Below, in pieces: positions 1 to 10,700 of a stretch of DNA of 64,000 nucleotides. The number at the start of each line of letters is the position of its first letter. Positions within the stretch are counted from its first letter, which is position 1. This stretch comes from Aristolochia californica (taxonomy: Eukaryota > Streptophyta > Magnoliopsida > Piperales > Aristolochiaceae), in NCBI GenBank assembly GCA_029961685.1, contig JARWKL010000001.1, positions 56,012,062 through 56,076,061 of the forward strand, given 5' to 3'. The translations under genes and the position numbers were made by a program. The notes under the pieces were generated by a model. That model searched no databases. It worked only from the letters and a program-made list of their open reading frames with translations, and was not told the DNA's origin.

Positions 1-372
1 TGCGGGTCCAATTGGAGTGTTAGACTCTACTTGTGCGGAATTACATGGCTTGCTCAACGGGCTGAAGCTCTTCAAACAAAAAAAGGACTATGCTCTCTTG
101 ATTGAAGGGGATTCTCAAGTCATTATAAACTGGTGCTCCAAGCCATCAAAACCTCCTTGGCGTCATTGGAAGATTTTTGATGAAATTTGTAATTTAACTT
201 CTGTTTTATTATGCACTTGGAAACATGTTCCAAGATCCGCTAATCATTTAGCCGATGTTCAAGCAAAAAAAGGCGTTACCCTCCAACATCTTGTTGTGGA
301 GGAAATGTCTTTTTAGTCTCTAGGTTTGTATTTTTTCTTATTGAATACATTTACAACTCTTCTCAAAAAAAG
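1..372 (+). mobile_element. LINE 3' end, RNase H domain fragment
   Basis: This is the 3' end of a plant non-LTR retrotransposon that enters from the left edge. The reading frame to the stop at 314-316 shows the C-terminal half of the RNase H domain typical of plant LINEs: an AEL motif, then EGDSQ, then WRHW, then the signature VPRSANHLAD. After the stop come about 45 bases of 3' tail and a short A-run at about 366-372. The next bases are copia polyprotein sequence, so the LINE may have inserted into that copia element, with the rest of both lying left of the window (inference). At least five further pieces of this LINE family occur in the window. Confidence 0.8.
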
Positions 373-2325
373 ACCAGAAGAACACACCCCCAGAAGTAAA
401 TCAGAACATTCCTATGACTAAACTCAGGAGATCTGCCAGAACTAGCAGACCATCACAGAGGTACTCCCCTGCATTGAATTATATTTTACTGACTAATAAA
501 GGTGAACCAGAGAGTTATGAGGACGTTGTGCAAGTTGATGAATCAACCAAGTGGGAGTTGGCCATGTTGGATGAGATGGATTCATTGTTATCCAATCAGA
601 CGTGGCAGTTGACTGAGTTACCAAAAGGGAGGTCTTGCAGAATAAATGAGTGTACTGAATAAAAGATGAACAAGATGGCAGCAAGCGATACAAGGCAAGA
701 CCGGTGGTAAAAGGCTTTGAACAAAAAGAAAGCATTGACTACACTGAAATTTTCTCTCCAGTAGTGAAATTGACTACTATTAGAATAGTGTTTGGACTAG
801 TGGCAAATGAAGACTTGTACATAGATCAGTTGGATGTAAAGACAACTTTTCTTCATGGTGATTTGGAGGAAGAAATTTACATGATGCAGCCACAGGGTTT
901 CAAAGCACAAAAAAAGGAGAAAATGCTGTGCAAAATTCAAAAGAGCTTATATGGTCTTAAACAAGCTCCAAGACAGTGGTATAAGAAGTTTGACACTTTT
1001 ATGAGTAGTAATGGTTTCTTGAGGTGTCAGGCGGATCATTGCTGTTATGTGAAGAAGCTTGATGACTCCTACATCATTCTACTACTATATGTTGATGACA
1101 TGTTGATAGCAGGTGCTTGCAAACAAGAAATTGATAATTTGAAAAGGGAGTTGTCAAAGAAGCTTGCAATGAAGGATTTGGGTGGTGCAAAAAAAATCCT
1201 TGGGATGAGGATTACTAGAGATACTGATGTCTTGAAATAGTCACAAGAAGAATATGTGAAGAAGGTGCTGAGCAGATTCAACATGAATGATGCAAAACCA
1301 GTGAGTATTCCTTTGGCTAGTCACTTTAGGTTATCTAAGGAGCAGTCACCTTCTACAGAGCAGGAGCGAGCCAACATGGCCAATGTGCCTTATGCTTCTG
1401 TTATTGGCAGCCTCATGTATGCCATGGTGTGTACTAGACCAGACATAGTTCATGCAGTGGGAGTTGTGAGAAGATATATGAGTAATCCGAGTAAACAACA
1501 TTGGGAAGCAGTGAAGTGGATTCTTAGGTATTTGAGAGGCACTGCAGACTTAGCCTTATGTTTCAGAAAGTCAGACTTGGGATTACAGAGTTATGTTGTT
1601 GATGACAGGAAGAGTATCATTGGATATGTATACATGTTGGGTGGTACAATAGTAAGGTGGGTCTCTAAGTTGCAGAAGATAATTGCTTTTTCCACTACTG
1701 AGGCAGAATATGTTACCGTGACCAAAGCCAACAAAGAGATCATATGGTTGTAGTCTTTCTGGGAAGAATTAGAACTCAAGCATGGGAAGAATGTGTTGTA
1801 TTGTGACAGTTAGAGGGCTATTCATTTAGTAAAAAAGTCTTGTTTATCATGCCAGAACAAAGCACATACAAGGGCGTTATCACTTCATCAGATCGGCTCT
1901 GGAGGATGGAGTCTTAGCTCTTGAGAAGATTCAAGGAAGTCAGAATCCGACAGATATGTTGACAAAGATTGTTACGATCGAGAAACTGAAGTTGTGTTCA
2001 ACTTCAGTTGGACTTCTCTCTGAGGATTGAGAAGTTGTTGCCGCTGCAGAGGAGATATTGATGATGGATTAGTCTCCAAGTGGGAGATTGTTGAGTTGTG
2101 GAGCCCGAGAGGTTAGAGAAAAACACCTGAAAGTGTGCGATTTTTCTTGTAAAGTATTTCATCTTCATAGTGGATTACTGCAACGGCGGAAGACAGGACG
2201 TAGTCTCACCTTGAGGCGAACCTGTATAAATCTTGTTGTACTTTTTCGTGCTTGTTTTTTCCCTTCTTCCGCGTTTATTATTATTGCTCTCGTTAGTTTG
2301 GAATTAGGGCGTCTAATTCTTAACA
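373..2325 (+). pseudogene. Ty1-copia polyprotein remnant (RT and RNase H) with 3' LTR
   Basis: This is the 3' third of a copia retrotransposon. Positions 414-662 match the region just before reverse transcriptase (KWELAMLDEMDSL). Positions 704-1240 carry the RT core: FSPVVKLTTIR, QLDVKTTFLHGDLEEEIYM, SLYGLKQAPRQWY and the catalytic LLYVDDML. Positions 1256-1753 carry the RNase H part (RYLRGTADL, DDRKSIIGYV, STTEAEYV). The frame is broken near 660-700, at the stop near 1240 and at the stop at about 1751, so it cannot code for a working polyprotein. Gag, protease and integrase are absent; the left end abuts a LINE tail. A polypurine-like tract at about 2079-2087 precedes the LTR. It lies inside an intron of the eIF2B epsilon gene if that gene extends upstream. 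Confidence 0.88.
2089..2325 (+). repeat. 3' LTR of the copia remnant
   Basis: A 237-bp block begins TGTTGAG directly after a purine-rich tract (AAGTGGGAGA) and ends TTAACA, giving the TG...CA ends of a copia LTR. It contains a TATA-like CTGTATAAAT at about 2221-2230. No 5' LTR partner is visible, so the boundaries rest on position and terminal dinucleotides only. Confidence 0.6.
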
Positions 2326-2984
2326 CCCCTCCCCCTTGATTGTATTTCTTCTTTGCCTTTGGGTTTAATTGAATAACATCTTTTCCCAAACAAAGAAAAA
2401 GATCAAAAGACAAAAATTTAGACAATGGTGTAGAGGATGTTACCCTTTTTTCGAAAATGGTGCTTCACTAATCAAAGAAAAGAGTACAATGGAGAGTGGA
2501 GGAGAGTCCTCAAACCCCAATGGATAAACATTATCTTGTAACACCTGACTTATCTAAGACATTAATGACATGATTGGGTGATCTTTAAACATGATGCCAT
2601 GATACATGAAGAACAGAGATTGATTATATTCTCTCATCATAGTTAAGGTCGAAGGAAAGACTAGAAGTAGGATCCCTTTTCGAAGTCAATGATGGCGGAG
2701 GAACTTGCATGTAGTGGATTATTTTGGAGTGCTTCTTTTTGAGGTATTTTTGCAATTGTGTCTCATGAGTAAGAATGTGACAGGCTGACAACTGAAATTG
2801 GAGGAGGGATAGATGGAAGAACTGACTCCATGCTAGACATTTCAAACTTAGAATAGTATGTAGCATCTTCAAAGAATGCACCAAATACATACTTTCTTCA
2901 AGACGATCATCTCACTTTGGATCCTTTTTGTAGACAAGGGTACCCTAAAAAGGCACCTTTGCTTGACCGAGGTGATAGTTTATC
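2326..2984. other. Gene-free stretch with a faint LINE relic
   Basis: No gene is visible. Around 2540-2620 the minus strand faintly resembles the RNase H tail of the local LINE family: bases reading as WHHV and a decayed SxNHV/D motif match the better copies near 4240-4310 and 54150-54200. The remainder shows nothing I recognise. Confidence 0.3.
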
Positions 2985-3480
2985 TGTTTTTTTTTTTTTT
3001 TTGAAATGGTGATGATTTTATTTCAAAGGAAAGCAATAAAAACATCAAAGGAGACCTCCCCTAACAACAGGAGATTGAAGGGAGGGACCCAATTTAGCAC
3101 AAGTGTCAGCAACCGTATTGGCTGATCTAAGTACATGAGACCAAGTACAAGTAATAGAAGATACAATATCCATAATGTCAAGAAAAAGCTGCCAGTGATG
3201 CCATGGAGGGGTAAAAGGGGTGTATGTATGTGTAATCAACACTCAAAAGAATCTTTTTGGTACCTAAGGCTATTTGGCCTAGTGGTATTCTGTTTAAATT
3301 AGGTGCGTCAGGTTGCGAGTTTGAATCGTGCCACACCCCTCTGAAAAAAAAAATCTTTTTGGAAAGTTCAGTCCTAGGAAAATTTTATAGTGATGTTCCC
3401 TATGGCAAGGTCATAATGGTTTTAGAGCCATTAAATAGGGAGATCTGCTGTAACCATGAATCAGTTTTGAAGAATTAATA
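2985..3480 (-). mobile_element. LINE RNase H fragment (minus), split by a SINE
   Basis: A T-run at about 2987-3002 is the reverse of a LINE A-tail. Upstream of it on the minus strand, 3045-3242 reads PPWHHWQLF, then TCTWSHVLRSANTVAD, the RNase H end seen in other local LINE copies. The expected GDS-like motif falls at about 3247-3255, right where a SINE is inserted, so LINE sequence probably continues to the far side of the SINE (3363 to about 3480), but that part is too decayed to prove. An in-frame stop shows the copy is dead. Confidence 0.7.
3261..3351 (+). mobile_element. Short tRNA-derived SINE with 11-bp target duplication
   Basis: The 91-bp element holds a near-perfect pol III A box (TGGCCTAGTGG, 3275-3285) and a degenerate B box (AGTTTGAATCG, 3318-3328), about 32 bases apart, and ends in about ten A residues. 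It is flanked by direct repeats AATCTTTTTGG at 3250-3260 and 3352-3362, a target-site duplication of LINE-type integration. A tRNA-like head, A tail and duplication together define a SINE rather than a tRNA gene. It lies inside a LINE RNase H relic. Confidence 0.75.
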
Positions 3481-3563
3481 CAAGTTTCTTTTAAGTTGCT
3501 GGAGCAACTTTCTTTCTCTTTCTTTTTGCTAAGAATAATTTCTCAGTAGTTTTCTTTTCTTGT

Positions 3564-3690
3564 ACTCATTACTGATAGTTTACAAAACAACACCTTAAGT
3601 TTCAAGTTCTTCTCTCCTAACTATGATACTCATTACTGGTAGTTTACAAAACAAAACTTGAAGTTTCAAGTTCTTTTCTTTGAACTATGA
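3564..3690. repeat. Two-copy tandem duplication, 64-bp period
   Basis: A unit beginning ACTCATTACTG occurs at 3564 and again at 3628, with shared blocks TAGTTTACAAAACAA and AAGTTTCAAGTTCTT. The copies differ by scattered substitutions, so the duplication is old. Confidence 0.75.
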
Positions 3691-4129
3691 AACCAGGAAC
3701 TTCTTAGAGTTAAGAAGCTCATGGCTGTGTTACCTAGACTCCAGCTTTGCCTCTCAACTTTATTTCAGTAATCTTACTGCATTAGTAATTCATGCCAAAA
3801 GGAACTGTCAAAAGCCCATTAACTCATGGTCCATATCCATTATAACTTATTACCCTAACCCATCACAAGACTCCTCACTCATGTCCCTCAACTCTATTTC
3901 TGGTCGAGGGAGGCTCAAGTTTTGCTTTACAGCTTCTTTCGATCCAGACTATGTTGGACTCAAATTCTACATAAAGCCAATCATTTGATTCCTTGTGGGA
4001 ATTGCATTTCTTGGCAACACCTCCAGAAATCTCTCTCCACTGATCCCGTTTAGATCTGTTCTGATGCCTTTTATTTTTCAATTTGTTGCTTGTACTTGTT
4101 TGCCCTTTAGGTGCTGCTGTACTTGAACT

Positions 4130-4390
4130 TTTATTTTTATTTTTTATATATGAACGACAAGAGTTTAATCAAACTCATATAACATGATGAGGAGAAAGAG
4201 CCTCAATCCCCAGTGTTTCAAGTCTTCTACAAAAACATATCTCTGGGGACACCTGACTTAGCTAGCAGATCAGCTAAGTGATTAGCTGATCGTAAAACAT
4301 GGTGCCAAGAAACATTAAAGCCATTCAATAAATGAAGAGTCTTGTCATAACAATGCTGATGATGCCATGCCAGAGTAGAGGACCTTAAGA
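4130..4390 (-). mobile_element. LINE RNase H fragment (minus)
   Basis: Read on the minus strand this stretch gives the LINE RNase H tail: a WHH motif near 4360, VSWHHVLRSANHLADLL near 4270-4310 and a 3' tail running to the AT-rich 4130-4160. It resembles the copies at 2985 and 54050. It is about 260 bp, 5'-truncated and not coding. Confidence 0.65.
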
Positions 4391-4506
4391 CTTTTTCCTT
4401 TTCTTCTCTTGGTAATCTATCATAATTCTCAAGAAAAAAAAAAAAAGGAAATAAACAATGAGAAATGAGATTCTGTTAGTACATGCAGTTTTTACGATCA
4501 TACTGA

Positions 4507-4610
4507 GTCAATGCCTGTTTCTCCAAAGTTATGGTCAAAGTTAGGTTCATTATTATACTGCATGTCAATGCCTGTTTCTCTAAAGTTATGGTCAAAGTTT
4601 GGTTCATTCA
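4507..4610. repeat. Two-copy tandem duplication, 57-bp period
   Basis: A unit GTCAATGCCTGTTTCTC...AAAGTTATGGTCAAAGTT starts at 4507 and again at 4564. Copies are nearly identical apart from a few substitutions. Confidence 0.8.
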
Positions 4611-4744
4611 CTAGCTGTCAAATCCACTCCATCAAGATTTTAGATCTGTATAATGCTTTTCATTTTCTTTTTAAAGTTCTTGTAGGGTAAGTGAGTTTCA
4701 TATATCTTCATTTAATGTTATTAAATGAAATTAATCTACTGCAG

Positions 4745-7700
4745 CTGCTAGTGTGCTTGGTATGGCAAATGGAGAGTTTGAGTCCAACATATTTGACCCC
4801 CAATCTCTTGGAACATCTGAGGTAACTGATGACACTATAGATCTCACCAGATTTTGTTTGCTTCATGTGCACTATATTTTTTCGCAGGGAGCTTCACAGT
4901 TCACAATCTTTTATTTTCCTTGGCATCTCAAATTTTCTAGTGTACAGAAACAAGAAGCACGTACTAGAGGAGTTGTAAGTTTAGGACTGTTTTTTCTAGA
5001 CTAATTCATTTATTAAAACTGTGAAAGAGGGTGAGCATGTTTTGAATGTTGTGAATGCACAGAGAAACTGTTAATTTATTTCTTTGTGGCTAAACTGTTA
5101 TAATTAACGTGTTGTAGTTGAATGTTACTGTGAGCCAGTGTTCAACCTTGCTAGCTTTTTTAATTGATCATGGTGGGACAGCCCTTTTTATGTTTATTTC
5201 CTTCTTATAAAAATCTCATTCAGGAAAGAGAAAAAGATAGTTGGTTCAGGGGTGTTTCTCATCTCTACAGGGTGCTAAATCTGGATTCTCGTTTTGGTCT
5301 GCTGTGCTGCTCTTTTTTTTTTTTTTTTTCTTTTTTTACAAAAAACCAGTCATGCAGCTTTTTGCTCAGCATGTGGTCAGTATACCCACTTCATGTGCTT
5401 ATTAGCCTAGTGTCATAAAATTGCAATATTCACTAAGTAAGAGGAGGTTCATGTATTGTATCCACCCTGACATCTCCTACTTGCACATATGGTTTTTTTT
5501 TTATCTCTACAGACGTGACATTTTTTGAAGATACTCCTTTCTTTTTGCGTCTTCCAAAGATGTGTCTCCACCCATTTCTATTCCTAAGGTTGTTTCCCCG
5601 ATTCTTGTGGAAGAGATCCCTAGTCCGATTCTTGATGCTACTGTAGAGAAGCCGCTACAGGTATATCACAGTCGTGGGCTATGGATGGGTATATACTGTG
5701 AAGTATAAGCCAAACGGATCTATTGGACATTCCAAGGCTAGATTGGTAGCCAAGGGCTACACATAGACATATGAGATTGATGTGTTTGAGACCTTTTCTC
5801 CTGTTGCCCTTCTATCTTTGGTTCAGATCTTGATATCTGTCGCAGTCAACCAGGGGTGACCGTTGTGTCAGCTTGATATTAAAATTATATGGCGACTTGG
5901 CTAAGGAAGTCTATATGGAATAACCTACTAAGTATGTTGCTCGGGGGAAACCGACAAAGTATGCTGGCTAAAACAAAGTAATATGTGATCTCAAACAAAG
6001 TCCCCAAGCATGGATTGAGAATTTTTAGTCATGTCTATGGATTCGTCAAGAACCACTGTGACCACTCACTCTTTGTCATGAGGAGATTGTCTTGTATTGT
6101 GGTTCTAGTAATATATGTAGGCAATATTATATTATCTGGCAGTGATGTAATAGGCATTAAGGAAGTAAAAAGACATTTAACAAAGCAATTTATCACTAAA
6201 GGTTTGGAGTCACTAAAATACTTTTTGGGTATTGAAGTAGCTAGAAGCAAGGCCGGTCTGGTATTGACTTACAGAAAATATGTCACAGACATGCAACACG
6301 AGTATAGATTGTTGGGTGCTAAGCCTGTTGAGACTCCTATGGAGGTTGGATATGACCTCTATGATGGATAGAGTGATGAACTCCACGATAAGATAGTATC
6401 TTCAACTAGTTGAAAAACTCATATATGTTATTGTCACTCGTCTTGACATATCCTTTGCTATCAGTGTTTTTAGTCAGTTCATGGAGTGTCATCGCAAGGT
6501 TCACCTAGAAACTGTCCAACGGATCTTGAGATATTTGAAAGGGGCACTCGGAAAAAAGGACTATTTTTTAAGCCTCATAATCACACAAAGATAGAGGCCT
6601 TCGTAGATTTTGATTGTGTTAGATCTAAGCTTGATCGAAAGTCTAATGCATGTCATTGTGTCTTTATGGGAGGTAATTTGATAAGCCAGAAGAGCAAGAA
6701 ACAAAATATTGTAGTTCGTTTTAGTGCTAAAACTGAGTATAGAGCCATGACTCATATAGTCAGTGACTTGATGTGGGTAAGATTTGTGGTAAGAGAATTG
6801 AACCTACAACTAGAGGGACCTATGACCATGAACTGTGACAATCAGGCTGCTATATTCATTGTAGGAAACCTAGTATTCAATAAAAGGACTAAACATATTG
6901 AAGTAGATTATCACTTTATTTGAGATGTTATGATGAAAAATGAGGTTGTAATTCCCTATATGTTTAATTATATCTCTTGTTCAATTTTCATGTGTAAGGA
7001 GATATAAGGGTTTTAAGTGTTTTTTAAGTGAAAAATGGCATTCCTGTAATTTTTTGTTTCAGAATTTTATAAAAAGTCTCGGGGTCGAGCTCGACCCCCA
7101 ACCAGAGCCTTTCTAGCACTCTGAATTCTCCCCTCTCTTTTCTCTTTCTCTCTCTCTCCAAAACCCTATAGGTCACTCTTTTACACTTCTATTTATTGTG
7201 CTTGTTTCCTTATTTATCTGCAAAGTCCTTTTATCTTACTTTTTATTGTTTGTTATGATTTCATGTTATTTCTGCCGATGTTTTGAGCTTTCGAATACAA
7301 CTATTTTGATCAAAACTGTAGTCTAACTGTCAAAGGAAGTTATTCTCACCCATGACTACAAAATTGTTATTCCTAGGTTGGTGCTTCCGGGCTTTGTTAC
7401 GTTTGGTCAATTTCTGATATGGGCCATGGAGAAGAGTGGAAGCAATCAATTGCACCAACTTCTGCAGATAAACTTTCGGAGATTGTAGGTGGCGCACACA
7501 CTGATCTAGATTTATCTACCCAAGATGTTAGTACTCTTCCTGCATCTGGGGAGTTGAAGTCTGGCTCTGTCATCGATTCTGATGTTGATACCAATGAGGA
7601 GTTAAAGGGTGATGATGCTTCTTTTGAGAAAGAGGTGATTAAGAATGAAAATGTTCTTAATTCAATACTTCTGTTTATGTTTAAACTCTTAGTTCTGGGT

Positions 7701-10700
7701 TAATTATATTGTCAGGTTGAGGCCACCTTTCTAAGGGCCGTCCATGAAGTTCCTGGTGTGCAGCAAGAACATGTGCAGTTGGAAATTAAGTCACTTCGGT
7801 ATAGTTTCCTATTTTTTTTTTTTGCAATTGTCTTACATTATGTGTAAAATTAAAGGTTTAAGGGGAAAAATGAGAAAGAAATGTAAAATAATTTAGTAAT
7901 TAAGGTTTGAAGAAAACAAAAAAAGGAAAAAGAAAAAGAAGACAAGAGGAAATAGTTCAGACAATCTTTTTCCTTCTCTAATATTTTCTCACTTTAAAAA
8001 TATTTTCAAAAAATTTCAAAGACCTAAGAATACCTTTATATTCCTTGACATATTTTTAAGAAGCCCTTTTAAATATGTGTCCTAATTGGTCTTTAGAGTT
8101 AACATGAGGAGTGCATACCTTCATAGTTACCACAACATCTTATATAAAACAGTGGTCAACTTCTTGCATACTCATGTTACTGGATTTCTAGCAATAGTTG
8201 TAATTGCCTCATTGCCATTTGCTACATTTATAGGTTTCTAGTTGAAAACACTATCCTTTGTAGCATACAAGCTGTATCAGTCATTACTCGACATATGATG
8301 CTCTTTCCCTGGCCACTTCTGTTTGCTTTTTACTCTTCCATGTACCAAAATTGCCTCCAATAAATAGTGTAAATCCCAACATTGATCTCCGAACCACTTC
8401 TTACCTAGTAGAATGTGCATTAGAATCTTCTAATATCTTGAAATTCTATGAACAACTTCCAAAATAACTCATTTTGGGTTCCATAGACTAACTTACAACT
8501 TCGATTACTATTTGGCCTCCAAATCTTCAAAGAGCGTCTCCATGGCAAGTTGTGTGTTGAAGGAGACTCAAAGACTGTCATCAGTTGGTGTTCAAAATAT
8601 AGCTCCCTCCCTTGGCGCCACTGGCCTATCACTGATTGTATTGCAGACATTGTGTCATCCATTCATTGTAATTGGAACCTCGTTCCTAGATCAGCCAATT
8701 CTTTGGCTGATAAATTGGCAAAATTCGGAACCTCCCAACAATCTCTCATTGTTTAGGAAGGCTTCCCCCCCCCCCCCTTGTAATCTGTTTGTTTGAGCTT
8801 CTCTTAATAAAATTCAATAGCATTTTAAAAAAAAACTTACAACTTCGATTGCAAAAGCTATGTTTTTTTTCTCGTGTGCAAAGGGACTACACTCATCATG
8901 CAAATTCATGTCAATATCTTTAAGAATACTAGGCTTTGGAAGGAGATCCAAAAGACACTTTCTAAATAGTACCATATCTCGCTTCTTTCAACATTCGTAT
9001 CAAGAAAATATCTGAATTACCCAAATCTTTGGTTTGGAGAATCTTTCTTTGCTATTGCTTTCTCTCTTCTTTGCTACCTGTATCGCTTTATGATGACGTG
9101 TACAAAACATCATCAACATCATCACACCTATTGGTTGATGAAGAGTAAAGACATAATAATTTGATTAGCATCTGTTGAATCCAATTTCCATCCAAATTAT
9201 GCTTAACTTGTGTGACCATCTCCTTAGGCTCTATTTGAAACTAATCGCTTTGCTCAACTAGCACTACTTTTTTTTTCTATACATGATCAACTAACATGAT
9301 AGTTGTTCTATATACACTTCTTTTGATAGATCACCAAACAAATTTTTTAAATTTATTTTTTATTTTTTATTTTTTTACATCAAGTTGATAACAATTAGAC
9401 CATGTATGAACTAAGTTAAGCAGTTGGAGAGAATATCTCAAAATAATCTATCTTTTATGTTGGAGTACACAATTTGACAATCAATTTTGCCTACAAACAT
9501 TCAAATGTACCACTCAGTAGGGGTGGCATTGAATCGAGCAGAGCCCGAATCTGCCTATGTTTGAGTCGGGCTTGATTTAAATATTTTGAACTCGAGTTCG
9601 AGCTGAGCCTAACCTCGAGCCTAAAATTGTAATCGAGCTCGAACTCGGCTCGATATTTAAAATTTTGCATAAAATACATGTCAAATAAATTATTTATAAA
9701 ATTATTTATACACTTTGCATAAAATTATTCATAAAACTGCATAATTATGCATAAACTTTATTCAATAATCAAACACAAAAACATAATTGAAATATCAATA
9801 TCAATTTGCAATCACCCAAATAAAAACTATATATCCAGTATAAATTTATAAACTCTTGTAACTAAGGAAACAATATACAAAGTCCCCTTCGCATGAGCAA
9901 TATCTCTACCTATGACAAAAACAAAAGAATAAAACTTATCATTGTCTGATAAAAAAATACTCTTCCATTACAAATTACTTAATGTAGTTAAAAATATTAA
10001 AATTACCAAGATAAGAAAAACGTGAAAAATCAGGTAACCGGTAGCATTATCTCCACTCTTCTTCTCAGGCTGTAATCATAAAACAAAATTTTAATAAATA
10101 AAACTAAAAAATATACTAAAAAATATCATAATAAATAATTATTCAAAAGAAGTTCACCTTTTGATTTTTCTTGACACCGTGAAGAGCCCGAACCCAATCA
10201 CTGCTACAAATCAAAGCTTGAACTGTATTTGGTGCCAAGGAAGAACGATTTGGGTCTATTACTCTACCACCAGCACTAAAGGTAGACTCTGAAGCTACTA
10301 TGGATATGGGAATTATAAGAACGTCTACTGCAATCTTAGATAATACTCGAAATTTCATATGATTCACTTTCCACCATTCTAAGACATTAAAATCATATTG
10401 TGAAGTTTCCTCTCAAATATACACATAAGTCATTAACTTTGACCAACCTGAACTTGATGAAGAATGTGACCTACAACTTGTGGAAACACCCATAGAGCTA
10501 GTACTTGAAGCAATCCCTTCATTACTAATCTCCACATTATATATGGATACATATTCACCGTAAATCTCATATAAGGTCCATCGAACTATGTTTATATTCA
10601 TCGTAGTTTCCTCAGAATATATCTTTGGAAAACATATTTCGATCAACCTTAATTTGACCCTTGGATCCAAAACTGAAGCAACAACCATCAACAAATTTCT

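Noticed and set aside
3680..4081. Open frames on both strands
   Set aside because: No motif match; the region lies between repeats in an intron.
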